Positions 28,987-38,111 of a stretch of DNA of 64,000 nt are shown here, one piece after another. The DNA is from Alphaproteobacteria bacterium (GTDB taxonomy: Bacteria; Pseudomonadota; Alphaproteobacteria; Caulobacterales; Caulobacteraceae), in assembly GCA_018820665.1 (NCBI GenBank), contig JAHJNW010000086.1, positions 23,055 through 87,054 on the forward strand, written 5' to 3'. The notes under the pieces are model-generated. The model did not search any database and was not told the origin of the DNA. It was given only the letters and a program-made list of their open reading frames with translations. A program made the translations under genes and the position numbers. The stretch's first letter is position 1, and each line of letters begins with the position of its first letter.

Positions 28987-29705
28987 AGCACCGCCCCTTC
29001 GATCGCTGCGCGCCCCTTGGAGGGAGGGGGGACAGAGGCGCGCGCGATTTGAGGTTTTCCGGCTTCGACGGGCGAGACCGGCGACGCCGGCGCGAGGGTC
29101 AGACTGACGCTATGCCCGGCGAAGAACTTCAGCAGCTCCTCGCCGCTGATGATCCGGACGTCGCCGCACTGGCGTTGCATCTGGCGCAGTCGCTCGGGCG
29201 TCCGTCCCGTATGGACGAACAGCCCTCGCGCCTTGCGCCTTTGGCAGACGGCGTCGAAGGCCCAGACGTGATCTTCCTTGATGTAGGCCTTGTAACGCTT
29301 GGCCTGGATGAGCCAGCGTTCGCCGTTCAGCGTGAACTGGCCGTCGATTCCGCCGTCCCCGGAGTAGGAGGTTCCCCGGATGATGTTGATGCCGCGCCGG
29401 GCCAACTCCGAGAGGATCATGTCCTCGAACCGGTAGGGGCACACCTTGCGCAGGTAGCCGAAGACGCGCCCCGGGTTTTCCAGCGGCGCCATCGAGCGGA
29501 TGAGCTTCAGGTCGTCCCAGGAACGGCGCTCGTTGTAGGCGTGCTGTTTTTGCGCCTTCGTCTGTTTCGGTCGTTGCAAGAAACCGATGAAGATCGCGAA
29601 CAGGAAAAACCCCGCCAGATAGGGCAGGGCGGGTTGCATCGCGGTCCAAAGGGCACCGGCGATGTCGATGTTTTTAGTGGCTTCGAGAGCCGCGTTTTCA
29701 CTCAT
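28983..29705 (-). CDS. Membrane-anchored Mrr-like PD-(D/E)XK nuclease
   Basis: TM LPYLAGFFLFAIFIGFL; FEDMILSELARRGINIIRGTSYSGDGGIDGQFTLNGERWLIQAKRYK. Confidence 0.75.
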   Translation of the reverse strand: MSENAALEATKNIDIAGALWTAMQPALPYLAGFFLFAIFIGFLQRPKQTKAQKQHAYNERRSWDDLKLIRSMAPLENPGRVFGYLRKVCPYRFEDMILSELARRGINIIRGTSYSGDGGIDGQFTLNGERWLIQAKRYKAYIKEDHVWAFDAVCQRRKARGLFVHTGRTPERLRQMQRQCGDVRIISGEELLKFFAGHSVSLTLAPASPVSPVEAGKPQIARASVPPPSKGRAAIEGAVL

Positions 29706-29708
29706 GTC

Positions 29709-29750
29709 CTGCATCCTGGGGTTGGGGATGCAGGGATCGGACTGACAGCC
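29709..29750 (-). repeat. Shared leader repeat copy 2
   Basis: minus strand ggctgtcagtccgatccctgcatccccaaccccaggatgcag. Confidence 0.75.
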
Positions 29751-29970
29751 CGACTGTTTTGCCACGATTTTCCGGCGAAGTCTTTAACGGCGAGGGTTAA
29801 ATTCGGGCGTCTCCCCGCCGAGGCGGGGGCGGGCTCTACTCGTCGCTGCGCTCCTCACCGAACCTCGCCAAGGGGCGAGTTTCGTCCCGTCCGGGTGACG
29901 ATCCCTGACGCGGGATGCTGGACAGCGTTACACCCCGTGTGCAGTCTCCCCGAGACCAAAGGAGAGCACA

Positions 29971-30198
29971 TTGGAACGACTTCCGACCCCTCTGAAGATC
30001 GTAACGGTCGCTTTGGCCGTGCCGCTTTTCGCATTCGCGATGTGCGCCATCGCCGTTTTCGCGGTGAAGCTCTTCGGCCTTATGCCCGTATCGGTGGCCG
30101 CGCTCTTGCTCTTGCTTGTCGGACCTTCGACCTACGGCTTTCTGGTACGCGCCCAGGAACGCAGAAAGCCCTTCGTGCGGTACGATACCAAGCGCTAG
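29971..30198 (+). CDS. Small membrane protein (TTG start)
   Basis: Two hydrophobic helices; ggagagcac upstream of TTG. Confidence 0.45.
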   Translation: MERLPTPLKIVTVALAVPLFAFAMCAIAVFAVKLFGLMPVSVAALLLLLVGPSTYGFLVRAQERRKPFVRYDTKR

Positions 30199-30339
30199 GA
30201 CTCCGCCGTCCGTCTGGGCATTTCGCCGAGTTCGTCAACCAAACTGCGATCTGTCAACCACGGCTCGGTTTGTAAACCGGGCCACTTTCACGGTTCGTTC
30301 CGTTCCTATGTCGTGAACAGGACACCGCCTGTCCCTCGG

Positions 30340-30510
30340 CCCTGCTCCTCGAGACCGGAAGGTGCGGACCCCAGATCGCTAGCGGCCCGGGCCCGGTCGC
30401 CGCCAACCGCTGCGCAGTCCTCCACTCCGTTCCGGCCCTCCGGGTGCGGCTCAGACCCTACCCGCTACGCGTTCGGTCACGCACTGATCCCGGTGCTGTC
30501 TGGAGGCCCC
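30340..30510 (+). promoter_or_regulatory. Structured leader module (family C)
   Basis: caaccgctgcgcagtcctccactccgttccggccctccgggtgcgg, shared with 38490-38540 and 40770-40815. Confidence 0.65.
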
Positions 30511-30813
30511 ATGTCCGACTTCGACCCCAAATCCCTCGACAACAACACCCGCCGGATGCTCGACGTCTCAACGGCTCACATCTCCCAGGAGACCTGTGAC
30601 GCCGCCACCGCCAAGGCAATCAGCTGGGCGAACACCGGCCCGACCGAGTTCGGTTTCATCGTCTACGTTCACCAGGAACGCGACGACGAGACCCACAACG
30701 ACCTCTGGGCCGTTATCGAGTTCGCCCGCGCTTGGGGCTTCGACTACGTCATGTTCGACCGAGACGCTCCGCACCTCCCCGAAGGCGCCGCTCTACCGGT
30801 CTTTGACTGGTGA
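30511..30813 (+). CDS. DUF5983-like small protein
   Basis: VSTAHISQETCDAA...EFGFIVYVHQERDDETHNDLWAVIEFARAWGFDYVMFDRDA. Confidence 0.55.
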   Translation: MSDFDPKSLDNNTRRMLDVSTAHISQETCDAATAKAISWANTGPTEFGFIVYVHQERDDETHNDLWAVIEFARAWGFDYVMFDRDAPHLPEGAALPVFDW

Positions 30814-30877
30814 CCACGCGCGCGGCCGCTGGACACGACCGGTGGCCGCGTGTGACCATCCTGAAACGGAGCCCTTC

Positions 30878-31096
30878 ATGACGCGCATGACCTCGCCCCT
30901 CTTTCCGATGACCTTCGCCGCCATGGCGATCGGCCTTATCGCCTCCCTCCTGATCGCCTTTACGCCGGTCATTCATTCCGGCCTTCCGCTGGCGATCGTC
31001 GCCGGCGGCCTCATGCTGGCGCTGATGACCGCCGGGATCGCCATCGACCGGCGCCGGGCTATGCCCGCCGCCGTTCTGGTCCGGACCAGGTCTTAG
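30878..31096 (+). CDS. Small two-TM membrane protein
   Basis: Hydrophobic helices; ORF. Confidence 0.5.
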   Translation: MTRMTSPLFPMTFAAMAIGLIASLLIAFTPVIHSGLPLAIVAGGLMLALMTAGIAIDRRRAMPAAVLVRTRS

Positions 31097-31518
31097 GCCT
31101 CGACCACGTCCGCGAACGCCCTGCAGTCGTCCAGCAGATCGCGGGCGACGGCCGCGCAGTCAACGAGCGACGGCCTACCGGCATCCTTCGCCATGTCGTC
31201 CAGTTCGTGCCTCGCATAGCGGGGACTTAGGGCCGCGACGACGGCCTGCGTCCGGTCGTTTCGCACCTTCAGCCCCGCGCCGGTCGCCGCCTTCAGACCA
31301 CGCATCAGGTCATGCCTGATCTCGCGCCGGTTCTGATCGTCCGTCCAGCCGTTTGCAATCAGGGCGGCCTTCAGCGCCAGCTCGATGGCGCAGCACAGCA
31401 TCTGCGCGCGCGGGGCCCACGCCTCCGGCTCAGGCCCTTCGGAGCCGGCGCGCAGGAAGCCCTGCGCATTTTCCAGAAACACCGGCACCAGGTGGGCGTC
31501 CGCCGATCGCTGCCGCAT
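31093..31518 (-). CDS. HEPN-like protein
   Basis: MLCCAIELALKAALIANGWTDDQNRREIRHDLMRGLKAA with R-x4-H-like motif. Confidence 0.5.
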   Translation of the reverse strand: MRQRSADAHLVPVFLENAQGFLRAGSEGPEPEAWAPRAQMLCCAIELALKAALIANGWTDDQNRREIRHDLMRGLKAATGAGLKVRNDRTQAVVAALSPRYARHELDDMAKDAGRPSLVDCAAVARDLLDDCRAFADVVEA

Positions 31519-31521
31519 CGT

Positions 31522-31752
31522 CTATCGCCCCCTTACGTCCGCTGACACCCGCACCAGGTCCTCGCCCATCATCTCGAGCACGATCCGCTCCTTCTCATTG
31601 GTCGGCCGGATGATGATCCCGAAGGTGAACGGTCGCTCCACGAACGCGGCTGGGCTCAGCAGCGAACGCACGTGTTCGATCTTGTCCGGATCCATCGGCA
31701 TCCACCATTCCGGCATCTCATTACCCACGCTTGTTTCGCCCTTCTCGCGCAC
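31522..31752 (-). CDS. Small hypothetical protein upstream of HEPN-like gene
   Basis: 3 bp upstream of HEPN-like start. Confidence 0.5.
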   Translation of the reverse strand: MREKGETSVGNEMPEWWMPMDPDKIEHVRSLLSPAAFVERPFTFGIIIRPTNEKERIVLEMMGEDLVRVSADVRGR

Positions 31753-31795
31753 GTTGCGATTCCAGTAACACCGCTCGGCTTATGTTCAACTCACA

Positions 31796-32203
31796 GTGGC
31801 GGGGGAGAGCCGCGTGTTTGTCGTGATAGCCGCTTCAGGTATCGGGATCGCCGCCTCTGGCTGGGCGGCGCTGCGCTGGCGCGCCCGCCGTGCTGCAGAA
31901 GCGCCTGTTCACGAGGAACTATGCCGCCTCATGCTCGCCGCGGCAAAGCCCGCCTTGCGGGCGTCGCCCACGGTGACGCACGGGCGCACGGTCGACGGGG
32001 CCTGGATCATCCCCGAAGGCTTCCCGCATGACTTCGTCACGGGATGGGAGGAGGTCCGCCACTATCTCGGCACCACATGCGGCGGCGAAGGCCTCGCTCG
32101 CCGCCGGAGACGACTCCGCCGGGCCTGCCGCGCAGTCCGGCGCGACCTCGACCCGGCGCAACGCGATCGCCTACGGACGATCTGCGAGACCTATGGCGGC
32201 TAG
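31796..32203 (+). CDS. Hypothetical protein with N-terminal TM
   Basis: ORF; VFVVIAASGIGIAASGWAAL. Confidence 0.45.
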   Translation: MAGESRVFVVIAASGIGIAASGWAALRWRARRAAEAPVHEELCRLMLAAAKPALRASPTVTHGRTVDGAWIIPEGFPHDFVTGWEEVRHYLGTTCGGEGLARRRRRLRRACRAVRRDLDPAQRDRLRTICETYGG

Positions 32204-32583
32204 GCCGCGTCCGGCCGCTCGAATTCTCTCGCGACCTTCAGCAGCAACGCCCGGTTCGGCGCCGGCATACGCGAGAAGCTCTCCGCCAGCTCGTGGCTTC
32301 CCTTGATGGCGCCGAAGCCCGCCTGGGGGCTTGCCGCCTCTACACCGTGCACCGGGAAGACATCCCCCGGATGGAAGTCCAGGACGCCCGCGATCCGGTG
32401 CAGCATCGAGGCCGAAATCCTGTTCGCGCCTTTCTCGTATTTCTGAATCTGCTGGAAGGTCACCTTCACCGCCTTGCCCAGGGACTGCTGGTTCATCCCG
32501 GCGCGGAGCCGATACGCCTTCACCGCCAGCCCGACATGCACATCCACGGGGTCCGGACCTTCGTCTTCCACCTTGCCGCTCAT
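32200..32583 (-). CDS. XRE-family transcriptional regulator
   Basis: VGLAVKAYRLRAGMNQQSLGKAVKVTFQQIQKYEKGANRISASMLHRIAGVL. Confidence 0.9.
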   Translation of the reverse strand: MSGKVEDEGPDPVDVHVGLAVKAYRLRAGMNQQSLGKAVKVTFQQIQKYEKGANRISASMLHRIAGVLDFHPGDVFPVHGVEAASPQAGFGAIKGSHELAESFSRMPAPNRALLLKVAREFERPDAA

Positions 32584-32757
32584 CTCAATCTCCAACGGAT
32601 TACCACAACCCCCACTGGCATATTCGCTCACAGGTTCACTGTCACGGGGGAGGGCGCAGATCGACGAACCCACTCCCTCCGCCCCGGCCCTTCTGCAGAA
32701 ACCGCCCGGGCTTCGGACTGACGGCCCCTGCGCAAAAGGGGGGCGAACCCCCCTCCC

Positions 32758-32967
32758 TTAGTGGACGCTCTCGATGGCCGACAGCACCCGGTGGAACTGG
32801 TGGAACACCCGCTCGCTCGGACGAGTAGCGGTCCAGTCCGCCCAAGCCTGCAGCTTCTGTTTCCGGCTCAGCTTCTCCCAGCCTGCGGCCAGTTGCTGCG
32901 CCTGGTCGATCATCTGTTCGACGATGACCTGGTGACGGTTGGCGGTTTGGATCGAAACGGTTTGCAT
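32758..32967 (-). CDS. Small hypothetical protein (shares AW-L-R-Q-AW motif with 46083 ORF)
   Basis: AAGWEKLSRKQKLQAWADWTATRP; preceded by reverse-strand B-type leader. Confidence 0.55.
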   Translation of the reverse strand: MQTVSIQTANRHQVIVEQMIDQAQQLAAGWEKLSRKQKLQAWADWTATRPSERVFHQFHRVLSAIESVH

Positions 32968-32974
32968 GGCGAAG

Positions 32975-33118
32975 CCTCCATTGAAGCCGCCCCCAACGGG
33001 CGGCGATGAAGCCTTCGGGGCACGGTGGGCCCCGGCCAGTCACCGGAGCGACGGCTCTTGCCGGCGCGGAGGGGAACGGCGAAGCCGTTGACGGGCAGGG
33101 TGCCGTGAAACGATGCGT
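32975..33118 (-). promoter_or_regulatory. B-family structured leader, minus-strand copy
   Basis: minus strand gcatcgtttcacgg...gtcAACGGCttcGCCGTTcccctccg...ctccggtgac...GCCGCCCgttggGGGCGGC. Confidence 0.8.
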
Positions 33119-33825
33119 AATCGACGCGCGTGGGGCCTGTGGCCGCGACTAGCGGCCACTCGATCCGGGTAGAGAGCGCAGCGAACGGACCGGGAACCGG
33201 CGGGGCCGCATCCTCGCCGTTCAGGGGCGGATGCCCATCACCGATCTCTGGGCCAGCCACTCATTGACCAGCACAGACCCCGTCGGACGCCCTTCGTACA
33301 GGGCATAGGCTCATGGTGACGACGATGGATCGCTGTCCTCTTCGACGGCTTCGTCGCTTCGAATGCCTTTGCTGAAGGCCGAGGCGGGGAGGGGGTGGGC
33401 GTCTGGCTCTGGGCCCGTCCCCGGGCGTCTTGGGGGCGTCGGAGTTGGGCGCGTTCGGGGGCGCGTCATTGTGGAAGCATCGGGACGTTGATGGACCAAG
33501 GGCGGCCTGTCCAACAGGCTTCAGCGCGTTTTCCGCTCACCTGAAGGATGGGTTCCCCCGGCTGGGCGGGTAGCCGCAATGGATCACTCTTAACCTACGA
33601 CGGGTCGGGTTCTTACCGAAGGCAACCCCGCTGCGCGGGGCGAGCCTGGCGGACCCTCACGGCGCTGCGCGCCTCGGCCTTCCGCGCTGCGCTTGTGCAG
33701 GCCGGTTTCCACCAGTCTCGGCCTTCGGACGTCCCCTTGTCCCCGTCGCTGACGGTCTCGTGATCGCGGCAGTGCCCGCGAGCCGGACGGGAAATCCCGA
33801 CCGGTGAGAAAGAAGGAAAACGACG

Positions 33826-34203
33826 ATGCTGAACCAAGTTGAACTGATCGGCCGCCTGGGCAACGACCCGGAGTTCCGCACCCTGAACAGCGGCGACCGC
33901 GTGTGCAACATCCGGCTGGCCACGACCGAAACCTGGAAGAACGATGCCGGCGAGCGCAAGGAGCGCACCACCTGGCACACCGTCGAGGTCTTCGGCAAAG
34001 GCAAGGTCAACGCGATCGAGAAGTGCCTGCGCAAGGGTTCGCTGGTCCACATCATCGGCCAGCTGCGCTACGACGAGTACGAGAAGGACGGCGTCAAGCA
34101 GGTCCGCGCCAAGATCAACCTGAGCGGCCCGAAGCACCAAGTCATCTTCCTGGACAAGAAGCCGACCGAACAAGCCGACGACGAGCCCGGCTCGGAAGGC
34201 TGA
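33826..34203 (+). CDS. ssb: Single-stranded DNA-binding protein
   Basis: MLNQVELIGRLGNDPEFRTLNSGDRVCNIRLATTETW... Confidence 0.95.
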   Translation: MLNQVELIGRLGNDPEFRTLNSGDRVCNIRLATTETWKNDAGERKERTTWHTVEVFGKGKVNAIEKCLRKGSLVHIIGQLRYDEYEKDGVKQVRAKINLSGPKHQVIFLDKKPTEQADDEPGSEG

Positions 34204-34213
34204 TCCGCCAGCA

Positions 34214-34246
34214 GCGGCCCCCCGGGAAACCGGGGGGCCTTTTGGT
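34214..34246 (+). terminator. Rho-independent terminator after ssb
   Basis: ggccccccgg-gaaa-ccggggggccttttgg. Confidence 0.85.
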
Positions 34247-34276
34247 TTGCGAAACCACAGCAGCCTGGAGGCTCAC

Positions 34277-34516
34277 ATGTTCGATAGCATCCAAAGCACC
34301 CCACCCTGGGACGAGGTCCAGCCCCGGCCGGACCATCCGGGACCCTTCGCGGTGATGCACCGGCCCCACGGCCGGCTCAACATCGAGACCCGCTTCTACG
34401 GTCCGTTCGACAGCTTCGACGAGGCCTATGACGCGATGGACTCGATCCCCGCTCTCGGCTTCGCCGTCGAGCTGCCGGGCGTGAAGTGGATCGTGCCGCT
34501 GGAGCGTCTGCCGTGA
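34277..34516 (+). CDS. Small hypothetical protein
   Basis: ATG after ggaggctcac; MFDSIQSTPPWDEVQPRPDHPGPF. Confidence 0.55.
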   Translation: MFDSIQSTPPWDEVQPRPDHPGPFAVMHRPHGRLNIETRFYGPFDSFDEAYDAMDSIPALGFAVELPGVKWIVPLERLP

Positions 34517-34677
34517 GCAGCCGGCGGCCCGAGGGGGACACTGGTCCCTGGTTCAGAAACACGTATGAGTGCCCGTGCGGCACGGAATGGAGCGACGAAT
34601 GGTCATGCGCCTGCGACGACGACTGTCCCGACTGCGGGACCACCTGTTCACCTTCGGACAGCGAGGAGGCCGACTGA
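34513..34677 (+). CDS. Small Cys-rich zinc-ribbon-like protein
   Basis: GTG start; CPCGTEWSDEWSCACDDDCPDCGTTC. Confidence 0.6.
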   Translation: MSSRRPEGDTGPWFRNTYECPCGTEWSDEWSCACDDDCPDCGTTCSPSDSEEAD

Positions 34678-34955
34678 TCGGCCGCGGGCTGGCCTTGGCG
34701 TCCGGCGTCTTCCGTCCGGACCATCCCAAGGTCACCGAGGAGCGCCTGAAACTCGGCGCCAACGGTTGCCAGACGGCGGCTCTCACGCTGGCCGTGGCGG
34801 TGTTCGTCACGCCCCAGCTGAACGCGGCCTTCGTGGTCACGCCAGCGTGGATCATCTCAAGCGGCATCGGCGTTATGTTGCTGATCGTGGCGGCCCACGC
34901 TCTTTTGGGCTATATTCCCAATCCACAGACGCCCCAGAAGGAGGATCGTCCATGA
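34599..34955 (+). CDS. Small membrane protein (start uncertain)
   Basis: Two hydrophobic stretches; partially overlaps the Cys-rich ORF. Confidence 0.45.
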   Translation: MVMRLRRRLSRLRDHLFTFGQRGGRLIGRGLALASGVFRPDHPKVTEERLKLGANGCQTAALTLAVAVFVTPQLNAAFVVTPAWIISSGIGVMLLIVAAHALLGYIPNPQTPQKEDRP

Positions 34956-35086
34956 TTGAAGTTGGTCTCTTCGGTGTCGGCCTCGCCGCTGGCGCGGTCA
35001 TCGCCTGGTTCGTGAAGCCGCTTGTTGCTGGCTTTGTCGCCGGTCTTCAGGCCTCGGCCACGCAGCCGACCATCCCGGCCGAGTAG
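34952..35086 (+). CDS. Very small membrane protein
   Basis: MIEVGLFGVGLAAGAVIAWFVKPLVAGFVAGLQ; overlaps upstream stop. Confidence 0.5.
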   Translation: MIEVGLFGVGLAAGAVIAWFVKPLVAGFVAGLQASATQPTIPAE

Positions 35087-35105
35087 ATTTCTCGCACCGC
35101 CATTC

Positions 35106-35140
35106 GAGGCCCCGCCGTTCCCCGGCGGGGCCTTTTTCGT
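35106..35140 (+). terminator. Rho-independent terminator
   Basis: aggccccgccgttccccggcggggccttttt. Confidence 0.85.
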
Positions 35141-35402
35141 TTTATCCGCTCAGCGCTGGCTCTCGCCGCCTGCGAAGGCCGTCCGCGCGAAGCGCGGTCG
35201 CTTTCTGTGCGCTTGGCCTAGCTGGACGCCGTCCGTGCCGTCTAAGGTCGCTCTATGCCCGCTCGCGGGCATAGAGCGGTCGTCTCACTCCCCCCCGACG
35301 TCGACCGCTCCAGAGATCCTGACGGCGTTCTCCTGCTTTCCGCCGTTGGGGTCTCTGTAAGGGGAGGGGGCGCGCGGTTCTGTCCCATCCCACCGTGAGG
35401 GC

Positions 35403-35486
35403 TCCGCCGGTTATCCCGTCAACGGCTAAAGCCGTTCCCCTCGCGCCGCCGAAGGCGGCGCTTCGGTGACGGGCCGGCACCTCACG
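35403..35486 (+). promoter_or_regulatory. B-family structured leader (variant)
   Basis: ccggttatcccgtcAACGGCtaaaGCCGTTcccctcgCGCCGCCgaaGGCGGCGcttcggtgacgggccgg. Confidence 0.8.
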
Positions 35487-35538
35487 TTCGGATTGCTCCA
35501 TCACCGCCCAGCCCGGGCGGTCTTCACTGGAGGATCCC

Positions 35539-36339
35539 ATGACTGCCGTTTCCATCGAAACCATTCAGCCTGACCCCGCCGTCATCTTCGATGACGCGAC
35601 CGCTGCGCTCGATGAGGATTTCGACGACGATACCGATTTCACAGGGGACGATGACGACATCGACGACGTCCCCGCGCAGCGGGGTCGCTCGCGGGAGCCT
35701 TCGTACATCGATCTCCGCGATGCCGCCGTGTTGCGCATGGCGCCCGATCTCCCGGCCGACCAGGCCGGACTGGACACTGTGGCGCGCGAAGCGTTCGAGG
35801 CCTTCCACGCGGCCGTCGTCATAGGCGACGAGGCCGCCATGATGGCCGCCAGCATTCGCTATGATGCGGTTGTCTGGAAACTCAACGGCGGCGCCTTCTT
35901 CGCCTGCGAGGCAGGCAACGAGGCGGTTTCACCCCGCCTGCGGGCACGCCTTGCCGCCGCTCCGGGTGCTGTCCCCCTGTGGGGCCAGTCCGGAGAGTTC
36001 CTGGTCGATCATGCCGGCATCAGGGCGATCGTCATCGCCCGGGGCGGGCCTTCGTCCCTGCAGGTCGAATTCCGCGCCGTGTCCGCCACCGGCCCATTCA
36101 TCTCCAACACGGGTTATCGGTCCCTGTGCGGCTGCCGGCCGATTTACGAGACGACCATGGATGAGGCCGCCAGAATCTGGATCAGCCAGATCCTGACCGA
36201 GAAGAAGGGCCGGGAGTTCATCGGCCCCCAATACCGTAATCGCGACTTCCTCGCGGCGTTCCCCTGGGCCGAGGCCGGCGAAGCGGCCTCTCCGGCCCAA
36301 TACCAGGAGCCGACCGGGCAGTTCGCCTTCAGCTTCTAG
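35539..36339 (+). CDS. Hypothetical acidic-N-terminus protein
   Basis: Long ORF with SD ggaggatccc. Confidence 0.55.
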   Translation: MTAVSIETIQPDPAVIFDDATAALDEDFDDDTDFTGDDDDIDDVPAQRGRSREPSYIDLRDAAVLRMAPDLPADQAGLDTVAREAFEAFHAAVVIGDEAAMMAASIRYDAVVWKLNGGAFFACEAGNEAVSPRLRARLAAAPGAVPLWGQSGEFLVDHAGIRAIVIARGGPSSLQVEFRAVSATGPFISNTGYRSLCGCRPIYETTMDEAARIWISQILTEKKGREFIGPQYRNRDFLAAFPWAEAGEAASPAQYQEPTGQFAFSF

Positions 36340-36437
36340 CCCGGGCGGGTCGCGTGAGGCGCGACCCGCTTCGTCGTCCCCTTGTCCAGCTGCAGCCCTG
36401 TTGCGATCTGAGGGGGCCATACATCGCGAGCCCCTTC

Positions 36438-36710
36438 ATGTCCCAGACCCATACCCTCACCGCAGACGACTACGGCGTGCTGGCCAACGCGGATGCGGCG
36501 GCCGACGGCCGCTGTCGCATCAGCCCTTCGGCCAGCCCTGAAGGGCGCGAGGCCACCAAGGCGGCCCTGCGTCACCTCCATCGCCTAGCAGATGAGGGTT
36601 ATCTTGCGGAGGTCCCCGTGCCGCATCGTCCGGACTTCCCGGTCTTCGCCCTGACCGAGACGGGACGGACGGCGCTGGCCGCACGCACGGCAGGTTCCGC
36701 AGCAGACTGA
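36438..36710 (+). CDS. Hypothetical protein
   Basis: MSQTHTLTADDYGVLANADAAADGRCR...; winged-helix-like C-terminus. Confidence 0.5.
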   Translation: MSQTHTLTADDYGVLANADAAADGRCRISPSASPEGREATKAALRHLHRLADEGYLAEVPVPHRPDFPVFALTETGRTALAARTAGSAAD

Positions 36711-36861
36711 TCGGATTCGGCATCTGTCGGCCCGGCCCATCGTTCGTGGGCGCCCACACTCGGCGGCAAGGGACGCTTCGCTCTGAAGCCCTTGCCGCCT
36801 TCGTGAGCCCACTACCGCCAGGCTCCGGCCGCCAGCGAGGCGGCTTCAAAAGGAGCCTCCC

Positions 36862-37380
36862 ATGTCTGCAGCACAGGCTACCCTGCCCGGGTTGTTCGCC
36901 ACCTCGGCGCAAAGCGCCCTTGTGGCCTCGATGTCCCCTGACGAGGCCATTGGCTTCGTCGCCTGTTCCATCATGTCGGTCGCCCAGGCCTGCGGTTGCG
37001 ATCCTGTCGCGAACACCGTCGATCGCAAGCTGCAGAACGACATTCGCTTCCGCTCGGCCATGAGCCAGGCCGTAGGCCTGTCGCTCGCCCTCGATGATCG
37101 GGCCCGGAAGCTAGCCAGCGACCGTTGCGCCTTCCTCACCAAGCATCTGCGCGATCGCGGCGCCGGCGGCATTGCGGGCAAACTTGCCCGCGCCGCCTAT
37201 CTTCTCGGCCGCGCAGCGCAGGCGGTCGAAGAGACGACCGACATGACCGAGGCCCTCGCGCTCCTGGATGAGGCGATCGTGCTTCATGCGATCATCCACC
37301 AGCAAGATGTCGCCGTCGCCCGCGCCCGCCACCAGCTCGGCATCCTCAACCGGGCGCAGCCCGGTCGTCGCCTTCACTAG
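36862..37380 (+). CDS. Hypothetical protein
   Basis: ORF with aggagcctccc SD. Confidence 0.55.
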   Translation: MSAAQATLPGLFATSAQSALVASMSPDEAIGFVACSIMSVAQACGCDPVANTVDRKLQNDIRFRSAMSQAVGLSLALDDRARKLASDRCAFLTKHLRDRGAGGIAGKLARAAYLLGRAAQAVEETTDMTEALALLDEAIVLHAIIHQQDVAVARARHQLGILNRAQPGRRLH

Positions 37381-37481
37381 GCGGGCGCTGTTCCGCATCC
37401 TGCGGACCGGCGCTAGTCGCGCGGGTCTGTCTTGTCTCAGGTTGCGCCATGTCCAATCTGAGACTTGAGACGGAGTCACCC

Positions 37482-38033
37482 ATGATCGGCTATGCCCGCG
37501 CGCTTCGCCGCGGCCCCGCTCTTATCGCCCAGCGCGAGCGGCTGGTCGCCGCCGGCGTCCGCGAGGTCCATGAGGACCTTCGCGGCGGGGCCACGGTCCT
37601 TCGGCCAGCGCTGGACCGCGCGATAGCGGCGCTTTCGCCCGGCGGCGTTCTCTACGTCACCGCACTGGACCGCTTCGGGCGGGACCATCGGCAGATCTTC
37701 GATCTGGCCGTCAGGCTGCAGGAAACGAGCCTGCACCTGGTCGCGCTCGATGACGGTATCGACACCCGGCATGACGGCGGGGCGTTCTTCCGTTTCGCCG
37801 CCATGATGCTCGCCCACGAGGCCCGGGCTGCAGAGGATCGCCGCGCAGAGCGCGAGATCCTCGACGCTCCGCGTCCGCCCGGTCCCAAGCAGGCAATCAC
37901 CGACGCGGCATGGGCAGAGGTGTCACCCTTGCTCGCGACGGGAACCATCACCGTCGAACAAGCCGCCGATCGGCTCGGCGTTGGCCGGGCCACCGTCTAC
38001 CGTCGCCTTGGCCGGAATGAGAACGGGACGTGA
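37482..38033 (+). CDS. Serine-recombinase (resolvase)-like protein lacking the canonical catalytic Ser
   Basis: MIGYARALRRGPALIAQRERL...LYVTALDRFGRDHRQIFDLAVRLQ...C-terminal HTH TVEQAADRLGVGRATVYRRL. Confidence 0.75.
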   Translation: MIGYARALRRGPALIAQRERLVAAGVREVHEDLRGGATVLRPALDRAIAALSPGGVLYVTALDRFGRDHRQIFDLAVRLQETSLHLVALDDGIDTRHDGGAFFRFAAMMLAHEARAAEDRRAEREILDAPRPPGPKQAITDAAWAEVSPLLATGTITVEQAADRLGVGRATVYRRLGRNENGT

Positions 38034-38111
38034 ACAAACGCTTGCGTTCGCGCTGTCGAGTCCTCTAGACCGTCCGCTGGCAGGGGCGCTTAGGCCAGCG
38101 ACGTCAGGACC

